This document shows positions 54,914 through 63,820 of a stretch of DNA of 64,000 nucleotides, piece after piece. The notes beneath the pieces were generated by a model. It did no database searches. It saw only the letters and a list, made by a program, of their open reading frames with translations, and was not told the origin of the DNA. This DNA comes from Cryobacterium sp. M96. Its GTDB lineage: Bacteria > Actinomycetota > Actinomycetes > Actinomycetales > Microbacteriaceae. The stretch is taken from contig NZ_PJJS01000054.1 of the NCBI RefSeq assembly GCF_002929845.1, positions 20,392 to 84,391 of the forward strand, given 5' to 3'. Position numbers and translations under genes: made by a program. Numbering within the stretch: position 1 is the stretch's first letter; each line of letters starts with the position of its first letter.

Positions 54914-55587
54914 CAGGCGTCGGTCCGGAGAGCCTGCATCTGGGTGAGGATCTCGTCTACCGGCACGTACATGGTGTAGTTAGGCGGGCCGCCGTAGTCG
55001 GCGCGCCACTCAATTTCCCCCGTCGGCCCAACCAGGATGAAGCTGTGTCCGTTGCGGGATTCACCCATCATTCCGTCCTTGTTGGTCTGGTTAGTCAGGG
55101 AGACATCCAGACGGGTGTCGGCCAAAGCGACCGCCGTCAGTTTGTCGTCGGCCATTTTCTGGGCGATCAGGATCACCGGCCCGCTGGTGATGGTGAGGAG
55201 CTGATCGACGCCGACAGACTGCAGCTCGGTCTGGGCGGCGTCCAGACCGCGGATTTGGTCGCAGCACGGCTGACACCCGATCCCCTCATGGAAAAAGAGC
55301 AGAACGGACTCGCCACGGTAGTCGCTGAGATTGACCGTCCCCCCGGCCGTGGAAGCGAGAGAAAAGTCGGGGGCTTCCGCGCCCGGGCCGGGAGCACCCA
55401 CGGCGTAATTGATGGAGGCGGTGTTTTCCACAGCCGTGGGGGTCCCGTTCCAAGTGCTTTCCATGACTACCAGGATGGCTGCCGCAACCGCCAAGATGCC
55501 CACGACCATCGTTGCCCGGCGCAACCCGGTGCTCCTGGCGCGTGACTGCGGGCGTATGCCCGGACGGCCTTTCTTCCGTGATGCCAT
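54913..55587 (-). CDS. Membrane-anchored peroxiredoxin/redoxin (AhpC-TSA type)
   Basis: 224 residues from ATG 55587 (GGAG 8 nt upstream). Basic start (RKKGRPGIRPQSRAR), one TM anchor (about 24-42), then a thioredoxin-like domain on the outer face: PGAEAPDFSLAST, LLFFHEGIGCQPCCDQI (peroxidatic-type Cys with two further Cys), and GEIEWRADYGGPP. Resembles exported redoxins of copper islands rather than housekeeping AhpC. Coupled by TAATG to the disrupted small gene upstream and by TGATG to the thioredoxin-fold gene downstream. Confidence 0.87.
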   Translation of the reverse strand: MASRKKGRPGIRPQSRARSTGLRRATMVVGILAVAAAILVVMESTWNGTPTAVENTASINYAVGAPGPGAEAPDFSLASTAGGTVNLSDYRGESVLLFFHEGIGCQPCCDQIRGLDAAQTELQSVGVDQLLTITSGPVILIAQKMADDKLTAVALADTRLDVSLTNQTNKDGMMGESRNGHSFILVGPTGEIEWRADYGGPPNYTMYVPVDEILTQMQALRTDA

Positions 55588-55823
55588 TACTGTGACTCCT
55601 CTGTCTGGGCGCGCGTATGCGCCTGGTCGGGTCGGTTGCCGGAGGCGGTCGGCGTGGCTGCGTGCTTTCGGCTGCGGAGCGCCGTCCAGACCAAAGCGCC
55701 GAGAGCGGCGAAGACGGCGAGCGTCGAGATTCACCCTGGAATGAAGGCCAGGAACTGCTGGATGACGGCGGCCCAGTGCCCCAGTGCTGCGGCAAGTTCA
55801 ACCTGCCACCCGTCCGGTGCCAT
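55587..55823 (-). pseudogene. Small membrane protein gene with one in-frame TGA
   Basis: A 79-codon frame from ATG 55823 to TAA 55587 is open except for TGA at 55733-55731. Before it: MAPDGWQVELAAALGHWAAV, then IQQFLAFIPG; after it a hydrophobic helix (ISTLAVFAALGALVWTALRS) and a polar tail. Reading the TGA as Trp (TGG) restores one 78-residue protein with a membrane helix whose stop overlaps the peroxiredoxin start exactly (TAATG). The intact frame boundaries imply a recent point mutation or a base error. A restart after the stop is possible. Confidence 0.65.
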
Positions 55824-55832
55824 GCCGGGTCC

Positions 55833-56246
55833 CTACACCGCGAGGACGACGGTGAGCACGCCAATGGCGATCATCAACCCGCTTGAGAGCACTGTTCCCA
55901 CGGGCAACCGCCACCGGGCCCCGGGCCCGATCGGAATGGTCGTGGCCGCGAGTAGGCGACTGGCTCCCCAGTCTTTTCTGTCCCACGCCAACGCCAAGGC
56001 GCACAGGGGCGCGACCATCCCGAATACGTAGGCGACGCCCACTGCGGCGGCGGCCGGGAAAGACGAAGCGGCACCGGAGAGCGCCGCCACATCGGCGAGG
56101 ACTGGGGCGCAGCACGCGCTGGCGGCACCGGAGAACACTCCGAGTCCGTACACCGAGCCGATGCTCGTTCCGCCGCCGCGCCCGGAGGGCATCGGTAGCA
56201 TCATTTTCCAGCCCCCAGGGTGGCAACGCCCACTGCCACCATCGCG
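55833..56246 (-). pseudogene. CcdA-like thiol-disulfide transporter, 3' remnant
   Basis: The open part (56204-55833) encodes 123 residues matching the C-terminal half of CcdA/DsbD-type membrane proteins: GSVYGLGVFSGAASACCAPV, VGVAYVFGMVAPLCALALAW and three hydrophobic helices. The first half, with the other conserved Cys, is missing. Upstream, a short stretch in another frame (MVAVGVATLGAG) looks like the preceding helix, suggesting a frameshift in the G-run near 56210. The remnant joins directly onto an M23 peptidase fragment at about 56247. CcdA would have fed electrons to the exported redoxin next door. Confidence 0.6.
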
Positions 56247-56885
56247 AGACCAGGCGGCCGTCGATCATGTGCTCGATGATGGCGCACACGCCGAGTCCGC
56301 TGGCGTCGGTTGCCGAGACGTCCTTCACGATGCCGTCCGCGACTGCCTGGCTGGGAGTGTTCACGCCGGGATTCATGTCCAGGCCCTTGTTGAAGCTCGA
56401 GCAGCGGTCGCAGGACGGCACGCGCGGACCGCAGTCCGTCGTGATGAAGACCCCGACTGTGAACGGCCGCTGAACTGGCGAAGTCACGTCCTTGACATAG
56501 CTGCCCGACCTTTGGTTATAGGCGCCTGGCTACGGCTTCTGCACTCGTCCCACGGTGAAAACGTCGCGCAGGACGCTGACGGTGTCTGCTTCGTTGATGG
56601 GCACGACCTGGGGCGCGTCAGCGGCCAGTTGGCTCTGTGGATTCGCCGCGGCCGGGCCGGGTTTTGCGAGCGAGAGCGGGGAGCGAGACACTGACGGCGA
56701 AAAGCGCGACGAAGGCCATCGCCACGACGCCGAACAATCGCCGCCGCACTGGTGGCGGAGCCGGTCGGTCGGACTGTTGTCGGCGCGATTTGTGTGCCAG
56801 CCTGCGGAACTGCCGATGACGCTGGTGTTTTTCTGCCGCCCGCAGACGGCGACGGGTCTCGATAGGCTTTACCGCCGGGAAAGGT
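56247..56885 (-). pseudogene. M23 peptidase gene, disrupted and truncated
   Basis: Pieced together in three parts on the minus strand: a basic N-terminus and signal helix (GVVAMAFVALFAVSVSLPAL), a shift near 56667, then AAANPQSQLAADAPQVVPIN ending at an in-frame TAG (56532-56530), then the peptidase start (SPVQRPFTVGV, CSSFNKGLDMNPGVNTPSQA, GLGVCAIIEHMIDG). The zinc-site region resembles SSFHxGxDxxP, but with Asn for His, and the final HLHFE half is absent because the frame runs into ccdA sequence. No start codon remains. Secreted cell-wall peptidases of this type are common in such islands. Confidence 0.65.
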
Positions 56886-56893
56886 GAGGGGTC

Positions 56894-57514
56894 CTACGGG
56901 GTGGAGAGGATGTCCTTCATGACATCGATCTCATCGGTCTGGCTCGTGACGATGTTCGACGCCATGGCCTTGGCGTCCTCGTTTCGACCTTCATCCAGTT
57001 CCAGCTCCGCCATCATGATCGCGCCCTGATGGTGGACGATCATCTGTTCCAGGTATAGCTCTCCGGCCTGCGGGCCCGACGCATTTTCGAGGGCCATCAT
57101 GTCGTCGTCGGACATCATTCCGTCGGAACCGTCACCCATCCCCGACATCCCATCCATGCCGCCGGTGCTGGTCTCATCGGTGCCCCACTCGGCGAGCCAG
57201 TCTCTGAGTTGCTCTATTTCCGGTTCTTGGGCGGCTTTGATCTGCGTGGCGAGGTCGGTGATGCGCACGTCGACCTCGTCCTTGGCGAGGATGTCCTCGC
57301 TCATCTCGACGGCTTGCTCGTGGTGGGGGATCATCATCTGTGCGAAAGTCACATCAGCCGACCCGAAAGAAGCGGACGCAGTGGAGGTGCTGGACGACCC
57401 GGACGAACTGTCGGGGGTTGTCCCGTTGGTGCAGGCGCTGAGCGTGAGCACGGCGGCAAGGGCCGCCCCCGTCAGAAGGTACTTACGTGATTTGAGCATT
57501 GTTTTTCCATTCAT
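56894..57514 (-). CDS. DUF305 lipoprotein, Met/His-rich
   Basis: 206 residues from the first ATG; ATG 57499 (MLKSRKYLL) with GGAAAA upstream is an equal or better start. Lipoprotein signal with lipobox LSAC. Two DUF305 repeats with MMIPHHEQAVEM and MIVHHQGAIMM separated by a Met/Gly/Asp-rich linker (GGMDGMSGMGDGSDGMM). DUF305 is a ferritin-like helical bundle frequent in copper and metal-resistance loci; the paired His and Met are likely metal ligands. Anchored outside the membrane. Downstream of the DUF6153 gene on the same strand. Confidence 0.9.
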   Translation of the reverse strand: MNGKTMLKSRKYLLTGAALAAVLTLSACTNGTTPDSSSGSSSTSTASASFGSADVTFAQMMIPHHEQAVEMSEDILAKDEVDVRITDLATQIKAAQEPEIEQLRDWLAEWGTDETSTGGMDGMSGMGDGSDGMMSDDDMMALENASGPQAGELYLEQMIVHHQGAIMMAELELDEGRNEDAKAMASNIVTSQTDEIDVMKDILSTP

Positions 57515-57594
57515 TAGTCAGACTTGAGAAACCGAGGCGCCGGCGGGCGCGAGGAGGCCACGCGTCCATGAGGGCGCGTCGGCGGCGGTTCGGT

Positions 57595-58056
57595 CTAAAT
57601 GCGACTGATGGAAAGAATGGTCAGGTTCGGCCTGTGAATATCCAGGACGAGGCGGTGAGAGAGCCGAGCGATGTGCCCGCCCGCGTCGAACAGCCTGCGG
57701 TACGTTGACGGTAACCGAGCCAGCAGGATCAGCGAAGCGAGCACCAGCAGGATGGTGCAGGTCATCGCGAGGATCGCACAGTCCAACATGCAATCGGAAC
57801 AATCCACGACTCCGAGACCGGTGTGTGCGATGACGGAAACCGCCGAGACAGCGCCCGCCGTGACAACGGGGGAGACACCGACCTGCGCGGTGGGGTCAGA
57901 TGCAACCGCGGTCCCACCCGTCTCGTGACTGGCATGCGTGGAGTTCATGGCCAGCACACCGAACAGGAGTCCGGCCATGGCGACCAACGCCACCAAACCA
58001 GACAGGAGGACAGGCCTCGTGCGGGGAACCACGTGTGCTGTGCTATCCAGCTTCAT
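57595..58056 (-). CDS. DUF6153 family membrane protein
   Basis: 153 residues. TM helix (about 16-37), a periplasmic loop with HASHETGG, then a second TM segment (about 95-115) preceded by the conserved DCSDCMLDCAILAMTC with four Cys. This matches DUF6153, an uncharacterised actinobacterial family often found next to DUF305 and copper genes. Cys/His content suggests metal or thiol chemistry. GGAGG precedes the ATG. Likely heads the DUF6153-DUF305 minus-strand unit. Confidence 0.82.
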   Translation of the reverse strand: MKLDSTAHVVPRTRPVLLSGLVALVAMAGLLFGVLAMNSTHASHETGGTAVASDPTAQVGVSPVVTAGAVSAVSVIAHTGLGVVDCSDCMLDCAILAMTCTILLVLASLILLARLPSTYRRLFDAGGHIARLSHRLVLDIHRPNLTILSISRI

Positions 58057-58155
58057 GTCGCCTCCGGTCCCGTTCCTGTCGCAGTTGGTTCCCGCGCAGA
58101 CCCCTCCACAGTATCGACTTTCACACTGCTCGACCTGTGAATGCGATCTCGCAGG

Positions 58156-60447
58156 TCACTTGATGGTGGCAGGATGTGCGGTGAGCGTTCCGGTAGGTAT
58201 CGGGGCACCCGCCACGTTGAGTCCGCGAAAGCCGCGCAGCCGGAGGCTGTTGCTCACCACGAAAACAGATGACAGTGCCATGGCCGCGCCGGCGATCAAC
58301 GGGTTGAGCAAGCCCAGCATAGCCAGCGGGATCGCCGCCACATTGTAGGCGAAGGCCCAGAACAAGTTGGCCTTGATGGTCGACAGGGTGCGCCGGGAGA
58401 GTCGGATCGCATCAGCTGCTGCGATGAGGTCGCTTCTGACCAGGGTCAGATCGCTGGCCTCGATGGCGACATCCGTTCCCGTTCCCATCGCAATGCCCAG
58501 GTCCGCGGTGGCCAGTGCCACAGCGTCGTTCACGCCGTCGCCGACCATGGCAACCACGCGACCCTCGCTCTGCAGCTCCCGGATGATCTGCGCTTTCTCG
58601 GCCGGCAGCACACCGGCACGAACGTCGCTGATACCGACCTCAGCCGCAACGAAGGCCGCGACGGCCTCGTTGTCGCCGGTGAGGAGCACCGGCTGCAGAC
58701 CCAGGCGACGGAACTCCGCGATCGCGGCAGCGCTGGTGTCTTTGACGACGTCAGAGACGGCGAGGATACCCCTGGCCTGGCCGTCCCAGGCGACGGCGAC
58801 CGCGGTTCGACCCTGTGCCTCGAAGGCGGCCAGCACCGTCTCGAGCTCTGACGGAAGCGGGATAGTCCACTGTTCCGTCAGCCAGCGCGGACGTCCCACG
58901 AGAACGACCCGACCGCCGACCAGGGCTTGAACGCCGAGACCGTCCGTCGACGCGAAGGACTCGGGTGACGGTAGTTCGCCGGCGCGTTCCCGGGCACCAG
59001 ACACAATCGCCTGGGCGATGGGATGTTCGGAACCCGTTTCCGCGGCTCCGGCGAGGTGAAGCAGGAGCTGCTCGTCTCCACCAGCGACGGGAACGGCGGC
59101 CACGAGCGTCATCCGGCCGGTCGTGACCGTGCCGGTCTTGTCGAGCACGATGGTGTCTACCCGGTGGGTTGATTCGAGAATCTGGGGTCCCTTGATCAGG
59201 ATGCCCAACTGCGCACCACGCCCGGTGCCCACGAGCAGAGCGGTCGGGGTCGCCAAGCCGAGCGCGCACGGGCACGCGATGATGAGCGTTGCCACGGCCG
59301 CGGTGAATGCGACGACGCTCCCTGCTCCGAGCAGCAGCCAGACCACAAGGGTGGCCAGCGACAACCCGATCACGATCGGGACGAAGATCGCTGAGACCCG
59401 GTCGGCGAGGCGCTGTACCTCGGCCTTACCGGTCTGCGCCTGTTCGACCAAGCGGCCTAGCTGGGCGAGCTGCGTGTCCGCGCCAACGCGGGTGGCCCGC
59501 ACGACCAGGCGACCACCCGAGTTCAAGGTGGCGCCGACCACGGCTGCGCCGGGCCCGACCTCGACCGGAACGGACTCGCCGGTGAGCATGCTGACGTCGA
59601 TCGCCGAGTTACCTTCTACAACGGTTCCATCCGTGGCGATCTTCTCGCCGGGACGGACGACGAACTGGTCGCCGACGACCAGCGACGCGGTGGGGACGGT
59701 GGTCTCGACACCATCCCGCAGAAGGGTCGTCTCTTTCGCCCCGAGTTCGAGCAGCGCCTTCAGTGCGGCACCAGACTGTTTCTTCGCACGGGCCTCGAAG
59801 TAACGGCCGGCCAGGATGAACACCGTGACGGCGGATGCGACCTCCAGGTAGATTTCATCGGCACCGCTTCCCGGGGTGGCGGTAAAGCTGAAGGCCATGG
59901 TCATGCCCGGGACTCCAGCCATTCCCAGGAAGAGGGCGTACAGCGACCAGCCGAGTGCGGCGAGCACTCCGATACTGATCAGGGTGTCCATAGTCGCAGC
60001 ACCGTGGCGCAAATTCACCCAGGCAGCGCGATGGAACGGCCATGCTCCCCAGACGGCGACCGGGGCGGCAAGGGTGAGAGCCAGCCATTGCCAATTGGTG
60101 AATTGCAGCGGGGGGATCATCGAGAGCAGGAGCACGGGGGTGGCGAGCACGGCGGACAGGATCAGCCGCTGGCGCAGGCTGGCCACTTCGCGGTCTTGGT
60201 CCGTGGGCACATCGAGTGTCGGAGCCTCAGGCGGTTTCGGACGTGCGGCCGTGTATCCGGTCTCCTCAATCACCGCGATGGCATCCTCAACCGTCGTGCC
60301 GTCAGGGATGAGGACACTGGCCTTCTCGGTGGCGTAGTTCACCGATGCCTCGACCCCGGGCATCCGGTTGAGTTTTTTTTCAATTCGCGCCGCGCAGGAG
60401 GCGCAGGTCATGCCGCCGACGAGAAGGTCGACCTGCTCTCCACTCAT
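58156..60447 (-). CDS. copA: Cu(I)-exporting P1B-1 ATPase
   Basis: 763 residues, standard CopA. One N-terminal HMA domain (GGMTCASC, C15/C18), eight TM helices with the CPC site in [13 protein letters not shown] (near 394), TGES actuator, DKTGT (near 432), SEHP in [10 protein letters not shown], and [10 protein letters not shown]. Transmembrane site residues of the P1B-1 type are visible in TM7 (FAYN) and TM8 (MALSS). Pumps Cu(I) out of the cytoplasm. Its start overlaps the CopZ-like gene by 4 bp, and both lie behind CsoR-type sites, divergent from csoR. Confidence 0.95.
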   Translation of the reverse strand: MSGEQVDLLVGGMTCASCAARIEKKLNRMPGVEASVNYATEKASVLIPDGTTVEDAIAVIEETGYTAARPKPPEAPTLDVPTDQDREVASLRQRLILSAVLATPVLLLSMIPPLQFTNWQWLALTLAAPVAVWGAWPFHRAAWVNLRHGAATMDTLISIGVLAALGWSLYALFLGMAGVPGMTMAFSFTATPGSGADEIYLEVASAVTVFILAGRYFEARAKKQSGAALKALLELGAKETTLLRDGVETTVPTASLVVGDQFVVRPGEKIATDGTVVEGNSAIDVSMLTGESVPVEVGPGAAVVGATLNSGGRLVVRATRVGADTQLAQLGRLVEQAQTGKAEVQRLADRVSAIFVPIVIGLSLATLVVWLLLGAGSVVAFTAAVATLIIACPCALGLATPTALLVGTGRGAQLGILIKGPQILESTHRVDTIVLDKTGTVTTGRMTLVAAVPVAGGDEQLLLHLAGAAETGSEHPIAQAIVSGARERAGELPSPESFASTDGLGVQALVGGRVVLVGRPRWLTEQWTIPLPSELETVLAAFEAQGRTAVAVAWDGQARGILAVSDVVKDTSAAAIAEFRRLGLQPVLLTGDNEAVAAFVAAEVGISDVRAGVLPAEKAQIIRELQSEGRVVAMVGDGVNDAVALATADLGIAMGTGTDVAIEASDLTLVRSDLIAAADAIRLSRRTLSTIKANLFWAFAYNVAAIPLAMLGLLNPLIAGAAMALSSVFVVSNSLRLRGFRGLNVAGAPIPTGTLTAHPATIK

Positions 60448-60764
60448 CGTGTCGCCGTGACCAGTTCGTAGCCTGCCTCATCGATGGCGGCGGCCACAGC
60501 GGCGGGATCGAGGGATCTGGAGCTGGAGACGGTGACCACGGAGACGCCGCCCGGAACAAGGTCAACGTCCACGGCTTCGGCTCCGGCGACCTTGCCCACT
60601 TCGGCCGTCACGCTCTTCACACAGTGAGAGCAGGTCATTCCCGATACCTGGAAAGTGGTGGTCATGCCGGTAGGTTCCGCGGTGCGCTCGGATTTGTGAT
60701 CGTGCGACCCGCACGTGCACGAAGAGTCAGTAAGACCAAGGTCGTTCTTATTCGACGTCGACAT
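60444..60764 (-). CDS. CopZ-like copper chaperone with Cys/His-rich N-terminus
   Basis: 106 residues from ATG 60764; a shorter start (MTTTFQV, residue 34) would give a standard CopZ. The C-terminal HMA domain has SGMTCSHC (C45/C48). The N-terminal 33 residues carry CTCGSHDH, an extra metal-binding-like patch not found in basic CopZ. Delivers Cu(I) to CopA. AAGGAA lies upstream of the longer start. CsoR-type dyads lie 77 bp and about 145 bp upstream. Confidence 0.9.
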   Translation of the reverse strand: MSTSNKNDLGLTDSSCTCGSHDHKSERTAEPTGMTTTFQVSGMTCSHCVKSVTAEVGKVAGAEAVDVDLVPGGVSVVTVSSSRSLDPAAVAAAIDEAGYELVTATR

Positions 60765-60840
60765 AGTATTCGCGATTCCTTTCGTTCCCCAGCGATCGAA
60801 GCAACCGTCGGGACGTACTTCCAGGGGATACATCCACGGT

Positions 60841-60857
60841 ATACCCCAGGGGGGTAC
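60841..60857. promoter_or_regulatory. CsoR-type operator, copZ side
   Basis: ATACCCC-ag-GGGGGTAC, near-perfect dyad in the csoR/copZ divergent region, 77 bp before the copZ start. Confidence 0.8.
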
Positions 60858-60908
60858 CCGGTCAACATGAGATCGGTGCGCACAGTTGGTCACCCCGCCG
60901 CGTGTGAG

Positions 60909-60929
60909 GTATACCACCCGGGGGTATAC
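60909..60929. promoter_or_regulatory. CsoR-type operator, csoR side
   Basis: A 21-bp dyad with arms GTATACC (60909-60915) and GGTATAC (60923-60929) and a G/C-rich centre; only one mismatched pair. About 80 bp before csoR, it probably serves autoregulation. Confidence 0.8.
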
Positions 60930-61008
60930 TCGGAAAATTCAAAGTGCCACCACTCGCCGGCAGGCCACCAGGATCGCGCGGGGCAGACCAGATCGGATAC
61001 ACACACCA

Positions 61009-61335
61009 ATGAGTGATTTCAGCGACGAGAGCGCGATGACAACCCACGCTGGCCCGCACGGCTATATATCGAGCAAAGACGCGTATGTGAAGCGCCTCCG
61101 ACGAATCGAAGGACAGGCCAGGGGATTGCAGGGAATGGTTGCAGATGAGCTGTACTGCATCGACATTCTGACGCAGATATCAGCTATGACCAGCGCTCTG
61201 CAGTCCGTGGCCTTGGGCTTACTCGAGGACCACATGAGCCACTGTGTTGCTGCCGCTGTCGCTGCCGGCGGTGAAGAAGGCGACGCCAAGATCAAGGAAG
61301 CTTCAATCGCAATCGCACGATTGGTCCGCTCCTGA
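61009..61335 (+). CDS. csoR: Copper-sensing repressor CsoR
   Basis: 108 residues from ATG 61009; ATG at residue 10 (MTTHAGPHGY) is an alternative. All-helical DUF156 fold with RLRRIEGQARGLQGMV and the Cu(I) ligands C50, H75 and C79, at the same spacing as in Mycobacterium tuberculosis CsoR (C36-H61-C65). Copper binding releases it from DNA. Divergent from copZ-copA with two matching operators between, and a further two operators upstream of the CPD ATPase and SHOCT/MCO operons. Confidence 0.94.
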   Translation: MSDFSDESAMTTHAGPHGYISSKDAYVKRLRRIEGQARGLQGMVADELYCIDILTQISAMTSALQSVALGLLEDHMSHCVAAAVAAGGEEGDAKIKEASIAIARLVRS

Positions 61336-61375
61336 CCTCCCCCATGCGCACTGCGCCGCCAGCGCCTGCAAGTAC

Positions 61376-62491
61376 CTAGTGCTTCATCGTCGACGAGTCG
61401 CCAGAAACCACCGGAAGCTCCAACTTTGTTTCCGGGGACGGTTCGACGGTTTGCGTTGAGAAGCTGATTCCATTTGGTGTGGATCCGACCGGGATACGTG
61501 CCACAACGGTGAGCGACTTCAGATCGAGGACGGCGACCGTGTCTGCGGCCATGTTGGTGACGTACGCGTGTCGGCTGGAGGGGTCAATGACGACGCCGTG
61601 GGCGCCGTCGCCCGTCTTCACGCTCTTCACAACCTTGAATGTATCGACACTCAGGATGGAATCTGTTGTGCCTGGTTCGTCGTCGGTGCCCTGGTTGGCT
61701 ACCAATAGGTACTTGTTGTCCGGGCTCACGAACGTCTGGATCGGTCCGGAGCCGACCGCGGTCTTTCCGATCAGCTTGCGGGTGGCCACGTCTACCTTGG
61801 CAACGGCATTTTCCCCACTGAGCGAGGCGTACACGAAGCGTCCGTCCGGCGAGAATGCCACTTGGGCGGGCGCCGCGCCGACCTCAATCTCTGCGACCTG
61901 TGAGTTAGTTGCGGTATCGACGACGCCCAGAATCGTTCCGCCGATGTTGGCGACGTAAATCCATTTTCCATCGGGGCTTGGCCGGAGCCCGTGTGGGCCT
62001 GTCCCGACGGGGATGGTGGCCACCGACTGCATCGTCGAGGCATTGACTGCCGTCACGGTGTCGTCAGCGTTATTGGTTGTGTAACTCGTCGTGAGATCCG
62101 GAGTGACGACAACGTGAGCAGGCATGGCGCCGGTGGCGACCATTCCCGTCACAGCCAACGTAAATGCGTCGAGCTTGATCGCCATAGACGTGGATCCACT
62201 GACGGCCCACACGGACTCCCCATCGGCTGTCGCCTGCACATTGTGTGGGCTCTTAAGACCGGTCAGGGTGGTTGCGACCTTGTTCGAGGCCGCGTCGATC
62301 GCACTCAGGCTGGCGCCATCTTCGTTGGCGACCCAGACCGTTCCGGTCACGAGTCCCTCATGCATGGCTACCCGGGCCTCCGGGTCATCGGTTGTGGTCA
62401 TCAGAATTGCCGTCGCGGCCGCCACGATGACCAGGGGGATCGCGCCTATGGCCACTGCACGTCTTCTGTTCATTGCATTCCCGTCACTCAT
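61376..62491 (-). CDS. Exported YVTN/YncE-type beta-propeller protein
   Basis: 371 residues. N-terminal membrane anchor or signal (RRRAVAIGAIPLVIVAAATA; about 9-30) followed by about seven propeller repeats, e.g. TVWVANEDGASLSAID, WIYVANIGGTILGVVD, FVYASLSGENAVAKVD, HAYVTNMAADTVAVLD (YVTN signature). Such proteins can bind metals or iron complexes or act as structural scaffolds; the tail ends in MKH. Downstream of csoR on the opposite strand. A dyad (62542-62560) precedes it. Confidence 0.85.
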   Translation of the reverse strand: MSDGNAMNRRRAVAIGAIPLVIVAAATAILMTTTDDPEARVAMHEGLVTGTVWVANEDGASLSAIDAASNKVATTLTGLKSPHNVQATADGESVWAVSGSTSMAIKLDAFTLAVTGMVATGAMPAHVVVTPDLTTSYTTNNADDTVTAVNASTMQSVATIPVGTGPHGLRPSPDGKWIYVANIGGTILGVVDTATNSQVAEIEVGAAPAQVAFSPDGRFVYASLSGENAVAKVDVATRKLIGKTAVGSGPIQTFVSPDNKYLLVANQGTDDEPGTTDSILSVDTFKVVKSVKTGDGAHGVVIDPSSRHAYVTNMAADTVAVLDLKSLTVVARIPVGSTPNGISFSTQTVEPSPETKLELPVVSGDSSTMKH

Positions 62492-62541
62492 GCCGTTGTC
62501 TCTTCGGACGGACCCTCAGCGAGACCATGATTTGTCGAATT

Positions 62542-62560
62542 GTATTATTTACGATAATAC
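62542..62560. promoter_or_regulatory. AT-rich dyad upstream of the propeller gene
   Basis: GTATTATTTACGATAATAC has perfect 7-bp arms around TTACG, about 50 bp upstream of the propeller gene. Shape suits an ArsR/SmtB- or Fur/Zur-type regulator, but none is identified here, so the regulator is unassigned. Confidence 0.5.
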
Positions 62561-62723
62561 TGCTTTCTATACAGGCATAAGAAAAACGTGCCTGCGCATC
62601 GGCTGCTGATGCGGTCGCGGCGACCGGCGGTCAGAGCACATGCTCTCCGATGCCGCTGGTCCCGCAGCCCATTGCACGGTTCAATGTGTTCGACGCGAGG
62701 TCTTCAGGTAGCTGCAGATCTCG

Positions 62724-62828
62724 TCAGGATCGCATCCTGTCCGGCGGAGGAAGCAAGCCTCGATCCTCGACATAGCGCAGCGTTTTCGCCGTCATCCCGG
62801 CCACATCAGCCGTTCCTCCTATGCGCAC
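62724..62828 (-). pseudogene. MerR-family regulator remnant
   Basis: GTG 62828 starts a 34-codon frame with the MerR N-terminal HTH (RIGGTADVAGMTAKTLRYVE then DRGLLPPPDR), which stops at TGA 62724. After the stop, another frame reads DPDEICSYLK, similar to the C-terminal tail of mercury-type MerR proteins. A large internal deletion therefore joins the two ends. The divergent merA remnant downstream fits a former mercury operon. Confidence 0.6.
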
Positions 62829-62963
62829 CCTGTGCTCCTGCCATGACCGGACTCGTGGTCCGGCTTGACCTTCCAGCCGTGAGGAAGGTCGAGACTTGAG
62901 GTCCGTGCACACCGCACTGCGCGGCGGCAGCGCGATTGCCGATTGAAAGCACTTGGAGGATTC

Positions 62964-63816
62964 ATGTGTAAAAACACGCCGACCGACTTTGACTTGGCGA
63001 TCATCGGTTCCGGTGGTGCAGCATTCGCGGCCGCGATCCTGGCGACCAGGCTTGACAAGCAAGTGGTAGTGGTCGAGCGTGCAACTATCGGAGGCACCTG
63101 CGTCAATACGGGATGTATGCCGTCTAAGGCCTTGTTGGCGGCCGTCGAAGCTCGCCATGTTGCCTTGAATGCGAGGCGAATCCCCGGCATCGCAGCCTCT
63201 GCGGAGCCGGTGGATATGAAGAAGCTAATCGAGGGCAAGCGCACTCTGGTCAACACGATGCGGGCCAGCAATTAGGGGGACTTGATCGCCGAATACGATT
63301 GGGCCTTCCGTCACGGCGACGCAACGTTCACGGGAACTACGGAGGAGCCGCTACTGGAGATCACCTCGGACGACGGCAGCGTGGAAACCATGCGTTCGGA
63401 CCAGTACCTTGTGGCCACCGGCTCCGCCCCGTGGGCACCACCCATTGCGGGGTTGTCCGAGGTGGGCTAGCTGACCTCGGCGAACGCATGGAGCTAGACG
63501 AAGTGCCCGAGTCATCGCTGGTCCGGGGGGCTACGTGGCCCTCGAACAAGCACAACTGTTCTCCCCGCTCGGCTGCGAGATGACCGTCCGGGTGCGCTCC
63601 CGGCTGGTGTCGCAGGAAGAATCCGAGGGCACCCGCGACGTGATCGCCGAGGTGACAAGCGCCACCGGCAAGGAGACAATCCGGACCAGCAAGCTCCTCG
63701 TGGCCACCGTACGTAGACCCGCCACCGCGGACCTGCACCTCGACAAGGTCGGCGTCACAGTCGGGACACGAGGGCAGATCGAAGTCTCAGGCATGTTGAC
63801 TCACACGAAGCCGTAG
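62964..63816 (+). pseudogene. merA: Mercuric reductase, multiply disrupted
   Basis: From ATG 62964 (GGAGGA upstream) the N-terminal FAD domain is intact: LAIIGSGGAAFAAAILATRL then GTCVNTGCMPSKALLAAVEA with the redox-active Cys pair (CVNTGC). Then TAG at 63273-63275 (probably from TAC), reading on in frame to VATGSAPWAPPIAGLSEVG and a second TAG (63468-63470, again where Tyr is expected). Two frameshifts follow (MELDEVPES, then GGYVALEQAQLF), and the NADPH/dimer domains are joined across a deletion. The N-terminal HMA domain and C-terminal CC pair are missing. Not functional. Confidence 0.8.
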
Positions 63817-63820
63817 TCCT

